NCBI GenBank assembly: GCA_004362315.1
Contig: SNWL01000003.1
Span: 434,001 to 498,000 of the forward strand
Reading direction: 5' to 3'
DNA: 64,000 nt
Source: Mycobacterium sp. BK086
GTDB lineage: Bacteria > Actinomycetota > Actinomycetes > Mycobacteriales > Mycobacteriaceae
Shown: positions 63,068 through 64,000 of the stretch, one piece after another
Numbering within the stretch: the first letter of the stretch is position 1
Layout of the letters: the number at the start of each line of letters is the position of its first letter
Notes under the pieces: model-generated
The model's input: only the letters and a program-made list of their open reading frames with translations
Databases searched by the model: none
What the model was told of the DNA's origin: nothing
Position numbers and translations under genes: made by a program

Positions 63068-63906
63068 GAGCCGGTGTATCCGCGCTTGTAGCGCGTCAGC
63101 CCCTCCTGCATGACGGCCGCAACCATCTCGCCGTACCGGTTGAAGATCCGGCCCTGGGTCAGCGAGCGGCCGCCGCACGCCGACGGTGAGGACTGGTCGT
63201 AGAGCAGCCACTCGTCGGCCCGGAACGGCCGCATGAACCACATGGCGTGATCCAGTGAGGCGATGTTGAGGTGCTTGCGTTCCTCGGGATGCGTGACCTG
63301 CGCCGAGCCGAGCAGCGTGAGGTCGCTCATATAGGCCAGCGCGCAGATGTGCAGCACGTGGTCGTCGGGCAGCGGGTCCTTGTGCTTGAACCAGACCTGC
63401 TGTTGCGACGCCTTGCCCGGCAGCCGGGCCACCTGGTCGCGCGGGACGATGCGGACGTCCCATTCGGCGAACTGGGAGAAGCCCGCGTCGTCGAACACGC
63501 CACCCTTGGAGATGAACCCGGGCAGGTCGTCGGGCGGCGGCGCGGCCGGCATTTCGTCCTGGTGCTCGATACCGCTCTGATCACTCTGGAACGACGCCGA
63601 CATCGAGAAGATGGTCTCGCCGTGCTGGATCGCGTTGACCCGCCGGGTGACGAACGAACCGCCGTCACGCAGCCGCTCCACGGTGTACACCGCGGGGGCG
63701 GTGGCGTCACCGGGCCGCAGGAAGTAGCCGTGCAGCGAGTGCACCTGGAATGCGGGATCCACGGTGCGCACCGCCGACACCAGGGACTGGCCGGCCACGT
63801 GGCCACCGAATGTCCGCTGCAGGAAACCGGATTCGGGGCTGAAGACCGCACCCCGATAGATGTTGACCTCGAGTTGCTCGAGATCGAGGATCTCTTCGAT
63901 CGCCAC
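63064..63906 (-). CDS. tesB: Acyl-CoA thioesterase II (TesB-type)
   Basis: 280 residues from GTG 63906. Double hotdog: [60 protein letters not shown] in the first half and [20 protein letters not shown] with [20 protein letters not shown] in the second. The Asp in SLDHAMW and downstream Thr/Gln are the TesB catalytic set. It hydrolyses acyl-CoA. Corresponds to Rv2605c (tesB2). Confidence 0.94.
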   Translation of the reverse strand: MAIEEILDLEQLEVNIYRGAVFSPESGFLQRTFGGHVAGQSLVSAVRTVDPAFQVHSLHGYFLRPGDATAPAVYTVERLRDGGSFVTRRVNAIQHGETIFSMSASFQSDQSGIEHQDEMPAAPPPDDLPGFISKGGVFDDAGFSQFAEWDVRIVPRDQVARLPGKASQQQVWFKHKDPLPDDHVLHICALAYMSDLTLLGSAQVTHPEERKHLNIASLDHAMWFMRPFRADEWLLYDQSSPSACGGRSLTQGRIFNRYGEMVAAVMQEGLTRYKRGYTGS

Positions 63907-63909
63907 GCG

Positions 63910-64000
63910 TTACCAGCCGCGCTGGGCCAGTCGGTGCGGCTCCGCGATCTCCTCGACGTTGATTCCGACCATGGCCTCACCCAGTCCACGCGACACCCGT
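63910..64000 (-). CDS. pdxS: Pyridoxal 5'-phosphate synthase lyase subunit, C-terminal fragment
   Basis: Only the last 29 codons and TAA are in the window; the 5' part lies beyond the right edge. The translated end, RVSRGLGEAMVGINVEEIAE then PHRLAQRGW, is the conserved C-terminus of PdxS. Its stop lies four bases upstream of the tesB start. PdxS makes PLP from ribose 5-phosphate, glyceraldehyde 3-phosphate and ammonia from PdxT. Confidence 0.93.
   Translation of the reverse strand, partial: RVSRGLGEAMVGINVEEIAEPHRLAQRGW

Noticed and set aside
1..64000. tRNA, rRNA, phage or IS sequences
   Set aside because: No cloverleaf-like T-arm motif, rRNA core segment, transposase motif or terminal repeat was seen by eye; small RNAs cannot be excluded.

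Overview
The window is a GC-rich (roughly 65-70% by eye), densely coded actinobacterial chromosome segment. Gene order identifies it as a Mycobacterium, most likely a fast-growing Mycolicibacterium. Many genes follow the M. tuberculosis order around Rv2573-Rv2606c: panE, hisS, glyoxalase II-like, ppiB, rel, apt, a peptide-binding lipoprotein, secF-secD-yajC, gabT, carboxylic acid reductase (fadD9), ruvB-ruvA-ruvC, yebC, pdxT, tesB, pdxS. The urea transporter operon next to hisS recalls M. smegmatis. Neither PE/PPE genes nor a PE_PGRS gene between car and ruvB is present. I see no tRNA, rRNA, CRISPR array, prophage or IS element; one DUF222/HNH gene (13E12-repeat type) is the only mobile-like item.

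Layout. 1-5.9 kb: two divergent flavin monooxygenases of the NtaA/SnaA type (the left one cut by the window edge), the HNH gene, a membrane protein, panE and a GNAT acetyltransferase. 5.8-18.6 kb: a secreted protein, urtABCDE, a SrpA-like catalase with cytochrome b561, a DUF2330 protein, and a TetR-controlled cluster of SnoaL, SDR, SnoaL and VOC genes. 18.6-33.9 kb: the conserved core (hisS, glyoxalase II-like, two tandem membrane cyclophilins, rel, apt, secFD-yajC), interrupted by a large secreted protein that looks aerolysin-like. 34-46.7 kb: nitroreductase, gabT plus aminobutyraldehyde dehydrogenase, a FadR-type regulator, an NDMA-dependent alcohol dehydrogenase with a lipocalin-like partner, the 1160-residue carboxylic acid reductase, and a diguanylate cyclase. 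46.3-53.5 kb: ruvCAB behind an SOS box, cupin/TetR, a molybdopterin oxidoreductase, yebC. 53.6-58.5 kb: accessory catabolic genes (TetR, CocE-type hydrolase, P450, carboxymuconolactone decarboxylase-like protein, HIBADH-like dehydrogenase). 58.8-62.4 kb: a translationally coupled four-gene membrane operon with a cupredoxin-like lipoprotein. The right end is pdxT, tesB and the tail of pdxS.

Functional groups: urea import (urtABCDE, with a possible GlnR box); protein export (SecDF-YajC); stringent response and purine salvage (rel, apt); GABA/putrescine catabolism; SOS-inducible Holliday junction processing (ruvCAB); pyridoxal phosphate synthesis (pdxS/pdxT). Several regulators lie beside clear palindromes that are good operator candidates.

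The most promising less-described items are the four-gene histidine-rich membrane/cupredoxin operon (58758-62369), the aerolysin-like secreted protein (26386-28017), and the operator-bearing SnoaL/SDR cluster with an apparent CTG start. All family assignments come from reading the translated sequence; no database search was possible.
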